34,738 nt of DNA from Mesoaciditoga lauensis cd-1655R = DSM 25116 (GCF_000745455.1 NZ_JQJI01000024.1:1-34738); one strand, 5' to 3'. Counted from the stretch's first letter, positions 1-7,626 are shown. A program made the numbers and translations. The notes: generated by a model from the sequence alone, not told the origin.

Positions 1-52
1 CTGGCAATTGCCAGCCTTTTGAATTCTGTAAGTCTTTCTTTATCTTTCTCTA

Positions 53-376
53 TTAGGCGCTTTTCTTGGACCTTTCGAAAAGAGCAACTATCAAAACTAT
101 GATACCTACAACCAGGTCGTTGGTCATGTTAGCGGTGTAGTTGCTGACAATTTGTGGAATGAATGCCGCAATGATCATCCAAACTCCACCGATGAGCCCT
201 ATCGTCCAACCCTGCCAAGCAGAACCAGATGGGATCATCATGAAACCAACAATTGCAAGTATGATACCAACGATAAGGTCGTTGACGAGGTTACCAGTTC
301 CAAGCATACCAGGTATGAATGCTGCTATAACGAACCAGATACCCAAAATCAAAGATGTCCAACCTTTCCAAGACAT
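53..376 (-). CDS. SPW-repeat integral membrane protein
   Basis: A 107-residue, very hydrophobic protein made of two tandem copies of one unit. Residues about 2-45 (SWKGWTSLILGIWFVIAAF...) and about 52-100 (AWQGWTIGLIGGVWMIIAAF...) align, each giving two membrane helices with paired Trp residues. This is the SPW family pattern; its biochemical role is unknown. The longest frame begins at a GTG at 385, but that codon lies inside the Shine-Dalgarno AGGAGG (385-390). The ATG at 374-376, 8 nt downstream of the SD, is therefore the start. It stands alone, separated from the carboxypeptidase operon by a repeat element and a strong hairpin, so it probably has its own promoter. I could not identify that promoter. 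Confidence 0.8.
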   Translation of the reverse strand: MSWKGWTSLILGIWFVIAAFIPGMLGTGNLVNDLIVGIILAIVGFMMIPSGSAWQGWTIGLIGGVWMIIAAFIPQIVSNYTANMTNDLVVGIIVLIVALFERSKKSA

Positions 377-493
377 TTGAAACACCTCCTAATTAAGAAT
401 TAAAAATACCCATAAATCATCTCTCGACATACATAAGCTAAGTTCGTGCCAAAGTGGTTAAAAATTGAAGAAGACCGAAAACAAAGGATTTTT

Positions 494-558
494 GAAAGAG
501 TGAAAAATCCAGGCAACAAAAAAGTGCGAACAAAATGTTCGCACTTTTTCACTCTTTC
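494..558. terminator. Composite hairpin, probable bidirectional terminator
   Basis: A perfect 14-bp stem (519-532 with 536-549, arm AAAAAGTGCGAACA) closes on an AAA loop and is bounded by A/T runs on both sides. An outer perfect 14-bp stem (494-507 with 545-558, arm GAAAGAGTGAAAAA) encloses it. Both stems use the T-run at 545-549, so they compete for it. It is correctly placed to end minus-strand transcripts from the gltX/carboxypeptidase operon before the SPW gene. Confidence 0.75.
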
Positions 559-617
559 GACTTTATTTCCTGAATTGTGGGTGCGTATTTTTTCTTCGCA
601 TATTTTATTTTCAATAT

Positions 618-878
618 CTCATGTTGTGCGTGAACATTACGAAAAGTATTACAAGAGACATTACAAAAATTCTCTATGAGAGCATGTGAGCAACATTTGA
701 ATAGAATGCTTTTTGATTTAGAACCCGCTTTCCAAACGGTCAAAGCATTTTTTCGAAGTACTTGTCAGAACGAATTCGCTCTTTTTTCCATCTGGAGATT
801 CAAATGTTCTGACAAGTACTTCGAGAGTGAGATTTGATTTCTTTTTGAAATACTTTGTAACATTGACGCACAATGTGA
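618..878 (-). mobile_element. Family A palindromic element, internally deleted copy (A1)
   Basis: Both ends carry the family A terminal inverted repeat (CTCATGTTGTGCG at 618-630; reverse complement of TCACATTGTGCG at 867-878). The element is in reverse orientation relative to the copies at 5931 and 22889. It is 261 bp against 355-361 bp for those. The missing part is the two-hairpin core plus one arm of its supporting stem; the CCATCTGGAGATTC arm and the GTTCTGACAAGTACTTCG arms remain. Flanks CAATAT and GAATAC are an imperfect possible target duplication. It lies 13 bp downstream of the carboxypeptidase stop codon. Confidence 0.8.
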
Positions 879-891
879 ATACCTTACGTTT

Positions 892-2385
892 TCAAAATTC
901 ATAGATTTGCGAAAACTTCTTCGTTACGTAATCCATGAAGTACTTGTGAGTAAGTGACTCACCCGTTACTTTAACCACCAGATCTTTTGGATCGTAAAGG
1001 GCCCCGTATTTATGTATCTTTTCCCTTTGCCATTCCCTAAATGTTTTCAAGTCTCCATTTTCAATACGTTGCGCTAGATCGGGAATTTCCTTTTGAGCAG
1101 TTGCAAAGAATTGGGCTGCGTAAAGGTTTCCCAGCATGTACGATGGGAAGTATCCCATTTGTCCACCTGCCCAATGAACATCCTGGAGGACCCCTTCAGC
1201 ATCGTTGGAAGGTCTTATACCAAAATACTCTTCCATTTTTTGATTCCATACGTCGGGTAAATCTTCCACCTTGATACGCTCATTTATCAGCGCTTCTTCT
1301 ATTTCAAACCTCAAAATTATGTGAAGGTTGTAGGTTACTTCGTCCGCCTCTATTCTTATCAACGAAGGCTTTACCACATTTATTGCACGATAGAAATCTT
1401 CCATAGAGATCTTTGAATATTTTGGGAATATTTCCACGAATTTTGGATAGAAGAACTTCCAAAATTCCTTAGATCTTCCAATGAGATTTTCCCACGTTCT
1501 GGATTGTGACTCATGAATTCCCATAGATGCTCCGGTACCAACGGGTGTTGCATAATACTCTTCACTTATTCCTTGTTCGTAAAGAGCATGGCCACCTTCG
1601 TGCATTGTGCCAAATAAAGAAGGCCTTAAATCGTTTGGGTCATACTTCGTCGTGATACGGACGTCTCCCAATCCTATTCCTATGGTGAAAGGATGCTCGG
1701 TTTCATCTAGTCGGCCACCTTCAAAGTCGTATCCCATTATCTTTAACGCTTCTACTGAGAGTTTTTCTTGAAGAGATTTTTCAAACGTTCCTCTAAGGAT
1801 TGACTCATTGGGGCCTTTTGCATTCGCGATTTTCTTTATAAAAGGTACCAATTCCTTTTTTAATCCTTCTATCACGCCTTTTATGTCTTTTGTCGTTGTC
1901 GACGGTTCAAAGCCTTCTATTAAAGCGTCGTACCTGTTTTCTTCATATCCATACATTTCTGCGAATTCTCTCAGATAGCCAACTATCTCACTCAAAACAG
2001 GTTTGAATTTCGGAAAGTTATTTTCCGCTTTTGCTTCTTGCCATATGCTTTCGCCTTTAGAACATGCGATGGAAAATTTCTCGAATTTTTCTGGGGGTAT
2101 GGCTTTTTGCCTTCTGTACTCTTTTGTCATAAGATCAACGTTTCTTCTGTCAAATTCGTTGAGTGAATCATAAACTTTTGGTCTGTTAAAATATTCCACA
2201 AATTCTGCCACTTTAGGAGCGGTTGACATTTCAAATATCATTCTTGCAATCTTTCCAACCACTTCTGCCCGTGCTGGGGCCCCTTTCGGCGGAATCTTGG
2301 TTCTCATATCCCATTCGATCAATGAAATGGCGTTATGGAGTTTCGTGATCTCTTTCATGTAGTTGTACATTTCTTTTACTTCCAT
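892..2385 (-). CDS. Thermostable carboxypeptidase Taq family (M32 metallopeptidase)
   Basis: A 497-residue protein, the usual length for family M32 Zn/Co-dependent carboxypeptidases, which remove C-terminal residues from peptides in the cytoplasm. The sequence shows the HPF motif (231-233), DVRITT (241-246), the zinc site HEGGH (262-266) and the family signature HESQSRTWEN (291-300), whose Glu292 is the expected third metal ligand. No signal peptide is visible. The ATG start is preceded by a G-rich SD (AAGGGGGT). The gene begins 4 nt after the amidohydrolase stop codon, so it is the last gene of the LOG-gltX-amidohydrolase-M32 operon. A family A repeat element sits immediately downstream. Confidence 0.95.
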   Translation of the reverse strand: MEVKEMYNYMKEITKLHNAISLIEWDMRTKIPPKGAPARAEVVGKIARMIFEMSTAPKVAEFVEYFNRPKVYDSLNEFDRRNVDLMTKEYRRQKAIPPEKFEKFSIACSKGESIWQEAKAENNFPKFKPVLSEIVGYLREFAEMYGYEENRYDALIEGFEPSTTTKDIKGVIEGLKKELVPFIKKIANAKGPNESILRGTFEKSLQEKLSVEALKIMGYDFEGGRLDETEHPFTIGIGLGDVRITTKYDPNDLRPSLFGTMHEGGHALYEQGISEEYYATPVGTGASMGIHESQSRTWENLIGRSKEFWKFFYPKFVEIFPKYSKISMEDFYRAINVVKPSLIRIEADEVTYNLHIILRFEIEEALINERIKVEDLPDVWNQKMEEYFGIRPSNDAEGVLQDVHWAGGQMGYFPSYMLGNLYAAQFFATAQKEIPDLAQRIENGDLKTFREWQREKIHKYGALYDPKDLVVKVTGESLTHKYFMDYVTKKFSQIYEF

Positions 2386-2389
2386 GCTA

Positions 2390-3736
2390 TTACCCCCTTA
2401 ACAATCTATTGGAAATTTCGTTTTGGCGTTCTATGAGTTTTTCAATATCTTCCACAAGAAGTTTTCCATCTTCAACTATTATTTTACCATTTATCATGTT
2501 GAAATCTACCTTTTTGGCATCACACATTAAAATAGCTCCTACCGGATCATCAAGGCCGCCAGCGAATTCCAATTTGTTCATGTCAAACATTATCAAGTCC
2601 GCCGCTTTTCCAACCTCTATGCTTCCTATGTAATCGTCCATTCGCAGCACCTTTGCCCCACCAAGGGTAGCGAATTCCAAAGCTTCTCGAGGTGTTAAAG
2701 CATCGGCACCGTATTTAACCCTCTGAAGCAACATGGCGTTCCTTGCTTCCAGTATCATGTTTCCAGTGTCGTTCGAAGCGCTTCCGTCTACTCCCAAAGA
2801 GATTCTCATGCCTTTCATTTTCGTTATAGGAGCTATTCCTGAACCTAACCTCATGTTGGATGAAGGACAGTGTGCAACTCCTACATCGTGTTTTTTGAGT
2901 TTTTCTATTTCTTCGTCTTTAAGTTGAACCAAATGGGCAAACCATACCCTTGGATTCAGCCACCCAAGTTTATCCATATAATCAACGGGCCTTAACCCAA
3001 ATTTTTCAACACAGAATTCATCTTCATCTTTGGTTTCAGAGAGATGCGTGTGAAGGAGTACATCCTTTTCTTCAGCCATTTCACGTGTTTCTATCATCAA
3101 TTTTTCGGTGACAGAAAAAGGTGAACATGGTGCCAAAGCAACACGTGTCATAGCATATTTGGATCGATCGTGGTATTTGGAAATAACACGCTCGTATTCG
3201 GAAAGGATCTCGTCTTCCGTTTGGACAACGGAATCTGGTGGAAGCCCTCCATCTTTTTTCGACATTGACATGGCGCCACGTGTGGGATGAAACCTTAGTC
3301 CAACATGCGATACCCCTTTTATCTCTTCGTCAAAGATGGAATTTTTTCCTTCGGGATAAAGGTAAAGCATATCGCTTGTCGTGGTGACGCCGCTTAATGC
3401 CATTTCCGCCGCTGCCACTGCAGCGCTTACATAAGAAGCCTCTTCATCCAAATTCTTCCATATTTCATAAAGGTTTACAAGCCAATCGAACAACTTCGAA
3501 TTTTGAACTTTTCTAACATTCCTTGTGAGGGATTGATAAAGATGGTGATGGGTGTTAACAAATCCCGGAAGCATTATCATATTTGAACAGTCCACTGTTC
3601 GATCAAATTCTCCCTCTGGTGCTTCTTTTCCAACGTAGGTTATTACATTTTCTTCAACCGCTACGAAAGCGTTCGTTATTTCCTTTTGGGGTCCAAATGT
3701 AGCCAGATGAGATATGTTTTTAAAGAGATACTTCAC
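2390..3736 (-). CDS. Amidohydrolase, probable 8-oxoguanine deaminase
   Basis: Amidohydrolase-superfamily enzyme of about 448 residues. It has LPGFVNTHHHLYQSLTR, with the metal-binding HxH at residues 63 and 65, then RFHPTRGAMSMSKKDGGLPPDSVVQ, LLHTHLSE, FAHLV and GVDGSASND (catalytic Asp). The PTRG...DGGLPPDSVVQ stretch is typical of bacterial 8-oxoguanine deaminases within the AtzB/TrzN-like subgroup. Conversion of 8-oxoguanine to urate is therefore the best guess, with another guanine or s-triazine-like substrate possible. An ATG at 3745 directly abuts the SD (AAGGGAG) and overlaps the end of gltX. A GTG at 3736, 9 nt from the SD, is preferred. It is co-transcribed with gltX and the M32 peptidase. 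Confidence 0.8.
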   Translation of the reverse strand: MKYLFKNISHLATFGPQKEITNAFVAVEENVITYVGKEAPEGEFDRTVDCSNMIMLPGFVNTHHHLYQSLTRNVRKVQNSKLFDWLVNLYEIWKNLDEEASYVSAAVAAAEMALSGVTTTSDMLYLYPEGKNSIFDEEIKGVSHVGLRFHPTRGAMSMSKKDGGLPPDSVVQTEDEILSEYERVISKYHDRSKYAMTRVALAPCSPFSVTEKLMIETREMAEEKDVLLHTHLSETKDEDEFCVEKFGLRPVDYMDKLGWLNPRVWFAHLVQLKDEEIEKLKKHDVGVAHCPSSNMRLGSGIAPITKMKGMRISLGVDGSASNDTGNMILEARNAMLLQRVKYGADALTPREALEFATLGGAKVLRMDDYIGSIEVGKAADLIMFDMNKLEFAGGLDDPVGAILMCDAKKVDFNMINGKIIVEDGKLLVEDIEKLIERQNEISNRLLRG

Positions 3737-3737
3737 T

Positions 3738-5153
3738 TTATTCATCTCCCTTTTTGTTGAGAATTTCTAAAGCTTTTGATAGTCTTTGCGTTGTTCTTTC
3801 TTTTCCCAGGACATATACACTTTCAAAAAGCCCTGGTGTTACTGTTTTCCCAAGCAAAGCGGCTCTAAGCGCTTGAAAAAACTTCTTTTTTGAGATTTCT
3901 TCTTTCGAAGCCATACTTCTTATGGCTTCTTCTATTTTTTCAACATTCCATTCAGATAGTTTTTTCAATTCCGTCAATGCTAATTCCAGATAGGAAGGTA
4001 CGTATTCAGGTTCAAGAGCCTGTTTTGCTTTTTCTTCAAAGTTGGGTTTTTCAAGGAAGAAAGGTTCGGCAAATTCGGATAAGGCTTTCAATGTATTCAC
4101 CTTTTGCCTACATATCTCAAGTACCTTTTTTGCGTAACCCTCATCGCTAATCCATCCTGCATCTTCTTTTCTATAAAGTTCTAACCACTCTTTGAATTCT
4201 TTTAGCACGTCTTCTATTGCCATTTTTCTCATATGTTGGCCGTTTACCCATTCCAATTTAGCCGGATCGAAAACCGCTGGTTTGTTGGAAAGCTTTTCCA
4301 GTTCGAAATCTTCAACTTTCTCAAATGGATCGAAAATTTCGTCTTCTGTTCCCCAGCCCAGCAACGCAAGGTAATTCATAAAAGCTTTGCTCATTATCCC
4401 TCGTTCTCTAAAATAATCTACCGATGTTCCGCCGTGCCTTTTGCTCAAAGGAGTCCTATCAGGTCCGAGAATCAAGGGAATGTGCATGAACTGCGGTAAT
4501 TCCCATCCCAGGGATTTATATATCATTATCTGCTTTGGAGTGTTTGTAAGGTGATCTTCTCCCCTAACAACGTGGGTAATTTGCATAAGGTGATCATCGA
4601 TCACAACGGCAAAATTGTACGTGGGATAGCCGTTTGATTTCACTATGACCATATCGTCAAATGTGGAATTATCAAATTCCATCTCGCCTTTTGCAAGATC
4701 CTTAAAGGTTGTTTTTCCCTTTTCCACGATGAAATTCACGGTTACGCTATGACCTTTCTCTTTGTAGGAATTTGCTTCCTCCGAAGAAAAGCTCTTTCTT
4801 ACGATCTTTTTTGCATCTTCTTTGTCGTAAATGGCAAAATAAGCCCTCTGCAGACTTATCAGTTTTTCCGCATATTTTTGGTAAACGCCTTTCTTTACCC
4901 TTTCACTTTGGCGGTAGGGTCCGTATTCACCATCAACATCGGGGCCTTCGTCCCAATCCAAACCACACCATTTCAAATCATCTATTATGGTTTTTTCAGA
5001 TTCTTGCGTTGATCGTTCTGTATCGGTATCTTCTATTCTCAAGATGAATTTTCCGTTGTTCTTTCTTGCAAAAAGCCAATCGAATAAGGCCGTTCTTGCC
5101 CCTCCTACATGAAGATATCCGGTTGGACTGGGAGCAAATCTTACCCTTATCAT
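3738..5153 (-). CDS. gltX: Glutamate--tRNA ligase
   Basis: Class Ic aminoacyl-tRNA synthetase of 471 residues that charges tRNA-Glu (and tRNA-Gln in organisms using the amidotransferase route). The N-terminus RFAPSPTGYLHVGGARTALF contains the HIGH-type motif (residues 15-18). LRIEDTD follows, then YNFAVVIDDHLMQITHVVRGEDHLTNTP, and TPLSKRHGG is the KMSKS equivalent. The C-terminal part is the helical anticodon-binding domain. The ATG overlaps the stop codon of the upstream LOG-like gene (ATGA), implying translational coupling. Many Thermotogota carry two GltX paralogues; this one alone does not show whether it discriminates tRNA-Glu from tRNA-Gln. Confidence 0.97.
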   Translation of the reverse strand: MIRVRFAPSPTGYLHVGGARTALFDWLFARKNNGKFILRIEDTDTERSTQESEKTIIDDLKWCGLDWDEGPDVDGEYGPYRQSERVKKGVYQKYAEKLISLQRAYFAIYDKEDAKKIVRKSFSSEEANSYKEKGHSVTVNFIVEKGKTTFKDLAKGEMEFDNSTFDDMVIVKSNGYPTYNFAVVIDDHLMQITHVVRGEDHLTNTPKQIMIYKSLGWELPQFMHIPLILGPDRTPLSKRHGGTSVDYFRERGIMSKAFMNYLALLGWGTEDEIFDPFEKVEDFELEKLSNKPAVFDPAKLEWVNGQHMRKMAIEDVLKEFKEWLELYRKEDAGWISDEGYAKKVLEICRQKVNTLKALSEFAEPFFLEKPNFEEKAKQALEPEYVPSYLELALTELKKLSEWNVEKIEEAIRSMASKEEISKKKFFQALRAALLGKTVTPGLFESVYVLGKERTTQRLSKALEILNKKGDE

Positions 5154-5671
5154 ATTTTATCCTCCATCTTTTCTATTTCTTCCATAAACTCTTCCACACT
5201 CCATACACTTTTCAATTCAACGCTTTTTCTTTCATCAAGATACTTCCCTTCCAGGAGAACTTTGGTTATTCTATCTGTCCATCCACCTGTTCCTCTTAAA
5301 AGAAAGATCGGAATGGAATGACCGTATGCCGCAAACAACTCAAGGGCCGTTCCAGCCTTGCCGCCGATGCTTATCACAACATCGACGTTGTACATCATCA
5401 ATATGGAACGCATGGCGAAATCCATGTCCGTCTTCACACCAAAAGTCAAATGGTCATTTCCATTTTCTAAACCAGGTAAAATGCCAATAACAAGCCCACC
5501 AGCTTCTTTGGCGGATTTGGAAACGAGTTCCATGATTCCATCTCTTCCACCGCTTACAAGGGTGTGGCCTCTTTTTGCTATTTCTTTTCCTAATTCTTCA
5601 CATATGTTTTCCAAAGGTTTTACCGGCTCTTTATTTATGCTTCCGGAATAACCTATTACTCCTATTTTCAA
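5150..5671 (-). CDS. LOG-like Rossmann protein (TIGR00725/SLOG family)
   Basis: A 173-residue single-domain protein with KIGVIGYSGSI at the N-terminus, VSGGRDGIMELVSKSA in the middle and VISIGGKAGTALELFAAY near residue 105. These are the nucleotide-binding signatures of the SLOG/LOG superfamily (TIGR00725 branch), related to lysine-decarboxylase-like phosphoribohydrolases and to MoCo carrier proteins. The exact ligand is unknown. The longest frame begins at 5695, but GGAGGTGG lies inside it. A TTG at 5671, 8 nt after GGAGG, starts the protein exactly at the first beta strand and is chosen here. It is the first gene of the operon with gltX and is divergent from tRNA-Ser. Confidence 0.75.
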   Translation of the reverse strand: MKIGVIGYSGSINKEPVKPLENICEELGKEIAKRGHTLVSGGRDGIMELVSKSAKEAGGLVIGILPGLENGNDHLTFGVKTDMDFAMRSILMMYNVDVVISIGGKAGTALELFAAYGHSIPIFLLRGTGGWTDRITKVLLEGKYLDERKSVELKSVWSVEEFMEEIEKMEDKI

Positions 5672-5745
5672 CGCTTCCACCTCCATTTGATTCATTAAGA
5701 TTTTACCATACCAGCTTTTCTGGAATTACATATCTTGAGAAAGGG

Positions 5746-5775
5746 TTGACGCAAAAGGGCGTTTTCATGTATAAT
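5746..5775 (+). promoter_or_regulatory. Promoter of tRNA-Ser
   Basis: TTGACG (5746-5751) and a perfect TATAAT (5770-5775) are separated by 18 bp. The predicted transcript start lies about 20 bp upstream of the tRNA 5' end. Confidence 0.85.
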
Positions 5776-5801
5776 CACAACGCAAAATAAATACATACCG
5801 T

Positions 5802-5891
5802 GGAGAGATGGCCGAGTGGTCGAAGGCGTACGCCTGGAGAGCGTATGAGCGGGAAACCGCTTCGTGGGTTCAAATCCCACTCTCTCCGCCA
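5802..5891 (+). tRNA. tRNA-Ser (anticodon GGA)
   Basis: The acceptor arm GGAGAGA pairs with TCTCTCC (5881-5887). A discriminator G and an encoded CCA (5889-5891) follow. The D-arm is GCCGAGTGGTCGAAGGC, and the anticodon stem TACGC/GCGTA encloses the loop CTGGAGA, giving anticodon GGA. The long variable arm (GAGCGGGAAACCGCTTC) is diagnostic of type II tRNAs such as serine. The T-arm is GTGGGTTCAAATCCCAC. Confidence 0.97.
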
Positions 5892-5895
5892 GTTT

Positions 5896-5920
5896 GAGGG
5901 CTTTAATAGCCCTCTTATTT
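5896..5920 (+). terminator. Terminator of tRNA-Ser
   Basis: A perfect 7-bp stem GAGGGCT/AGCCCTC with a TTAAT loop (5896-5914) is followed by TTATTTAT, 5 nt after the CCA end. Confidence 0.8.
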
Positions 5921-5930
5921 ATATTGAATT

Positions 5931-6285
5931 GTTCACATTGTGCGTCGATGTTACAAAGCATTTCAAAGAGAAATTAAATCTCACCCTCGAAGTACTTGTC
6001 AGAACATATGAGCTCCCATCTGGAGATTCAAAATATGAGGTTGAGAGGCACAGGACGTGCCGAGAAAGCGAAGCACTCACGGACGAGTGTCTGAGCGTGC
6101 CTTATATTTTGAATCAGAAGATGGAGAGAAGAGCGAATCCGTTCTGACAGGACTTCGAAAAAATGCCTTGGTTGCTTGTAAAGCGGGTTCTAAATCAAAA
6201 AGCATCCTATTCAAATGCTGCTCACATGCTCTCATAGATTAATGCTTCTTGAGATACCTTTTGTAATGTTCGCGCACAACATGAG
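5931..6285 (+). mobile_element. Family A palindromic element, full copy (A2)
   Basis: A 355-bp MITE-like element with no credible protein. Its ends are inverted repeats (TTCACATTGTGCG... and ...CGCACAACATGAG). It is flanked by TGAATT on both sides (5925-5930 and 6286-6291), a perfect 6-bp target duplication. Inside are nested palindromes: GAAGTACTTGTCAGAAC with GTTCTGACAGGACTTC, then GATTCAAAATATGAGG with CCTTATATTTTGAATC. At the centre are two small hairpins, 6047-6061 (GGCACAGGACGTGCC) and 6074-6089. The right end lies 35 bp before the ksgA start. Confidence 0.88.
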
Positions 6286-6298
6286 TGAATTATATATT
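6269..6298 (+). promoter_or_regulatory. Possible hybrid promoter for ksgA formed with the A2 end
   Basis: TTCGCG (6269-6274) lies inside the right terminal repeat of element A2. It is 18 bp from TATATT (6293-6298) in the flanking DNA. The -35 match is weak. The arrangement recurs at the other intact copy (A3). Confidence 0.35.
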
Positions 6299-6320
6299 GT
6301 AACGAGTATGAGGTGAGTGA

Positions 6321-7070
6321 ATGCCAAAAAAGAGATTTTCCCAGAATTTTCTGACAAATGCCTCGATAGCCGAAAGGATCGTGGAAGAAGCGGGTGTCAA
6401 AGCGGGAGAAACAGTTCTTGAGATTGGCGCTGGAAAGGGAATTCTTACACACATACTTTTAAATAAAGGGGCAAATGTTGTTGCTTTTGAAATAGATAGG
6501 GATCTCTTTCAGTATCTAGAGGAAAAATTCAAAGGAATGAACGTTCAATTCATCTTTCAAGATTTTTTGAGTTACGAAGGCGAATTGCATTTTGATAGAT
6601 GTGTTTCGAATATCCCTTATCATATAACAACTCCCATAATAAAAAAGCTCTTTTCTATAGGTGCTGAATCTGCAACTTTAATGGTTCAAAAAGAATACGC
6701 CCAAAGAATTCTGGCCCTTCCAAAGAAGAAAGCTTACGGTTCTTTAACCCTATTCGTCCAGATGAGATACGATGTAAAAAAGCTTTTTGATGTGGAAAAG
6801 GGGTCATTTTTCCCGGTCCCATCTGTTGACTCAACGGTTATAAGGCTTGAAAGAACAGAAAAATGGACATCCCAGATAAAAGATATGAAGAAATTCGAAG
6901 CGATGGTAAAGGATGCCTTTTCCCATAAACGTAAGATGATAAAAAACAACTTACATGCTTATGAAATAAGCGAGGAAGAGATGTTGAAAATAGGGATATC
7001 TGGTAAAATGAGAGCGGAGGAATTATCTTTAGAAGACTTTATGAATCTTGCAAAGTTAGTTCTTTCTTGA
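6321..7070 (+). CDS. ksgA: 16S rRNA dimethyladenosine transferase
   Basis: SAM-dependent enzyme of 249 residues, slightly short for the family, that dimethylates the two adjacent adenines near the 3' end of 16S rRNA during 30S maturation. Visible motifs are FSQNFLTNASIAERIV at the N-terminus, the SAM-binding loop LEIGAGKGILT (33-43), FEID (56-59), the catalytic NIPYH (97-101) in place of the common NLPYN/Y, and a C-terminal helical domain with FSHKRKMIKNNL. The SD GAGGTGAG precedes the ATG. It is monocistronic: a repeat element lies upstream and a repeat array downstream. Confidence 0.95.
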   Translation: MPKKRFSQNFLTNASIAERIVEEAGVKAGETVLEIGAGKGILTHILLNKGANVVAFEIDRDLFQYLEEKFKGMNVQFIFQDFLSYEGELHFDRCVSNIPYHITTPIIKKLFSIGAESATLMVQKEYAQRILALPKKKAYGSLTLFVQMRYDVKKLFDVEKGSFFPVPSVDSTVIRLERTEKWTSQIKDMKKFEAMVKDAFSHKRKMIKNNLHAYEISEEEMLKIGISGKMRAEELSLEDFMNLAKLVLS

Positions 7071-7149
7071 TGGGAAGAAGTGAATAGCCTCCTAACTTGC
7101 ATGAAAGTAGCGATTTTTAATCAGGAGGAAAAGGCGATCATTGAAAATA

Positions 7150-7332
7150 TTTATCGAAACACATGCCAGCACGGATTCACTCTTTTATCCATCTTGCGAC
7201 TCAAAAAACGAGGCACGCTCAGACACTCATCCATGAGTGCTTCGCTTTCTCAACACATCCATGTGTTTCCCAACCTCGTTTTATGAGTCTCCAGATGGCG
7301 AGTTCATAAGTGCCGGCAAGTGTTTCGATAAA
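7150..7332 (+). repeat. Family B nested palindrome, copy B1
   Basis: A 183-bp element whose ends are inverted repeats (TTTATCGAAACACATGCCAGCAC against the reverse complement of its right end, differing at 2 positions). A middle stem joins GACTCAAAAAACGAGG (about 7198-7213) and CCTCGTTTTATGAGTC with one mismatch. The core holds hairpin 1 CACTCATCCATGAGTG (7224-7239), the constant linker CTTCGCTTTCTC, and hairpin 2 AACACATCCATGTGTT (7252-7267). Frames reading through it are repeat-derived, not genes. Confidence 0.85.
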
Positions 7333-7353
7333 GGAGAAGGGGAAGAAGAAAAA

Positions 7354-7409
7354 ACTCTGTTATTTCGCATCTTGGGTGGCGTCTTCATATGTTTTGGCAG
7401 AAACTTCAA
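7354..7409 (+). repeat. Family C right arm following B1
   Basis: ACTCTGTTATTTCGCATCTT through GCAGAAACTTCAAA. This segment recurs after B2 (7648-7704), as the right arm of the palindrome at 34185-34357, and at the end of the chimera at 34392-34570. Confidence 0.75.
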
Positions 7410-7441
7410 AAAATGGGAGAGAAAGACGAAGAAAAACGTAA

Positions 7442-7626
7442 TTAATCAAAACACGCGCCAGCACGGATTCACTCTTTTATCCATCTTACGACTCAAAAAA
7501 CGAGGCACGCTCAGACACTCGTCCGTGAGTGCTTCGCTTTCTCAACACATCCGTGTGTTTTCCAACCTCGTTTTTTATGAGTCTCCAGATGGAAAGTTCA
7601 TAAGTGCCGGAAAGTGTTTCAATAAA
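7442..7626 (+). repeat. Family B nested palindrome, copy B2
   Basis: A 185-bp tandem neighbour of B1 with a period of 292 bp. Hairpin 1 is CACTCGTCCGTGAGTG (7516-7531), with two A-T pairs of B1 replaced by G-T wobbles. Hairpin 2 is AACACATCCGTGTGTT (7544-7559). Ends TTAATCAAAACACGCGCC and GTGTTTCAATAAA are inverted repeats. Confidence 0.83.

Noticed and set aside
1-20. Palindrome CTGGCAATTGCCAG followed by CCTTTT as a terminator
   Set aside because: The window edge may truncate it and the T-run is short, so it cannot be judged.
446-743. Open frames of 64-77 codons on both strands at the left end of element A1
   Set aside because: They lie across the terminator hairpin and the repeat element, have no ribosome binding site and look like no protein.
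6047-6061. CsrA/RsmA binding site (GGA in a hairpin loop) in family A elements
   Set aside because: The A at the second position before GGA is missing. The wobble pairs also favour the opposite strand as the folded RNA.
5800-6242. Frames of 61-115 codons over tRNA-Ser and element A2, similar to frames at 20976-21197 and 22895-23104 (MCVNVTKHFKK...)
   Set aside because: The similarity between the frames comes from the DNA repeat itself. They lack SDs, and the reading frame is broken differently in each copy.
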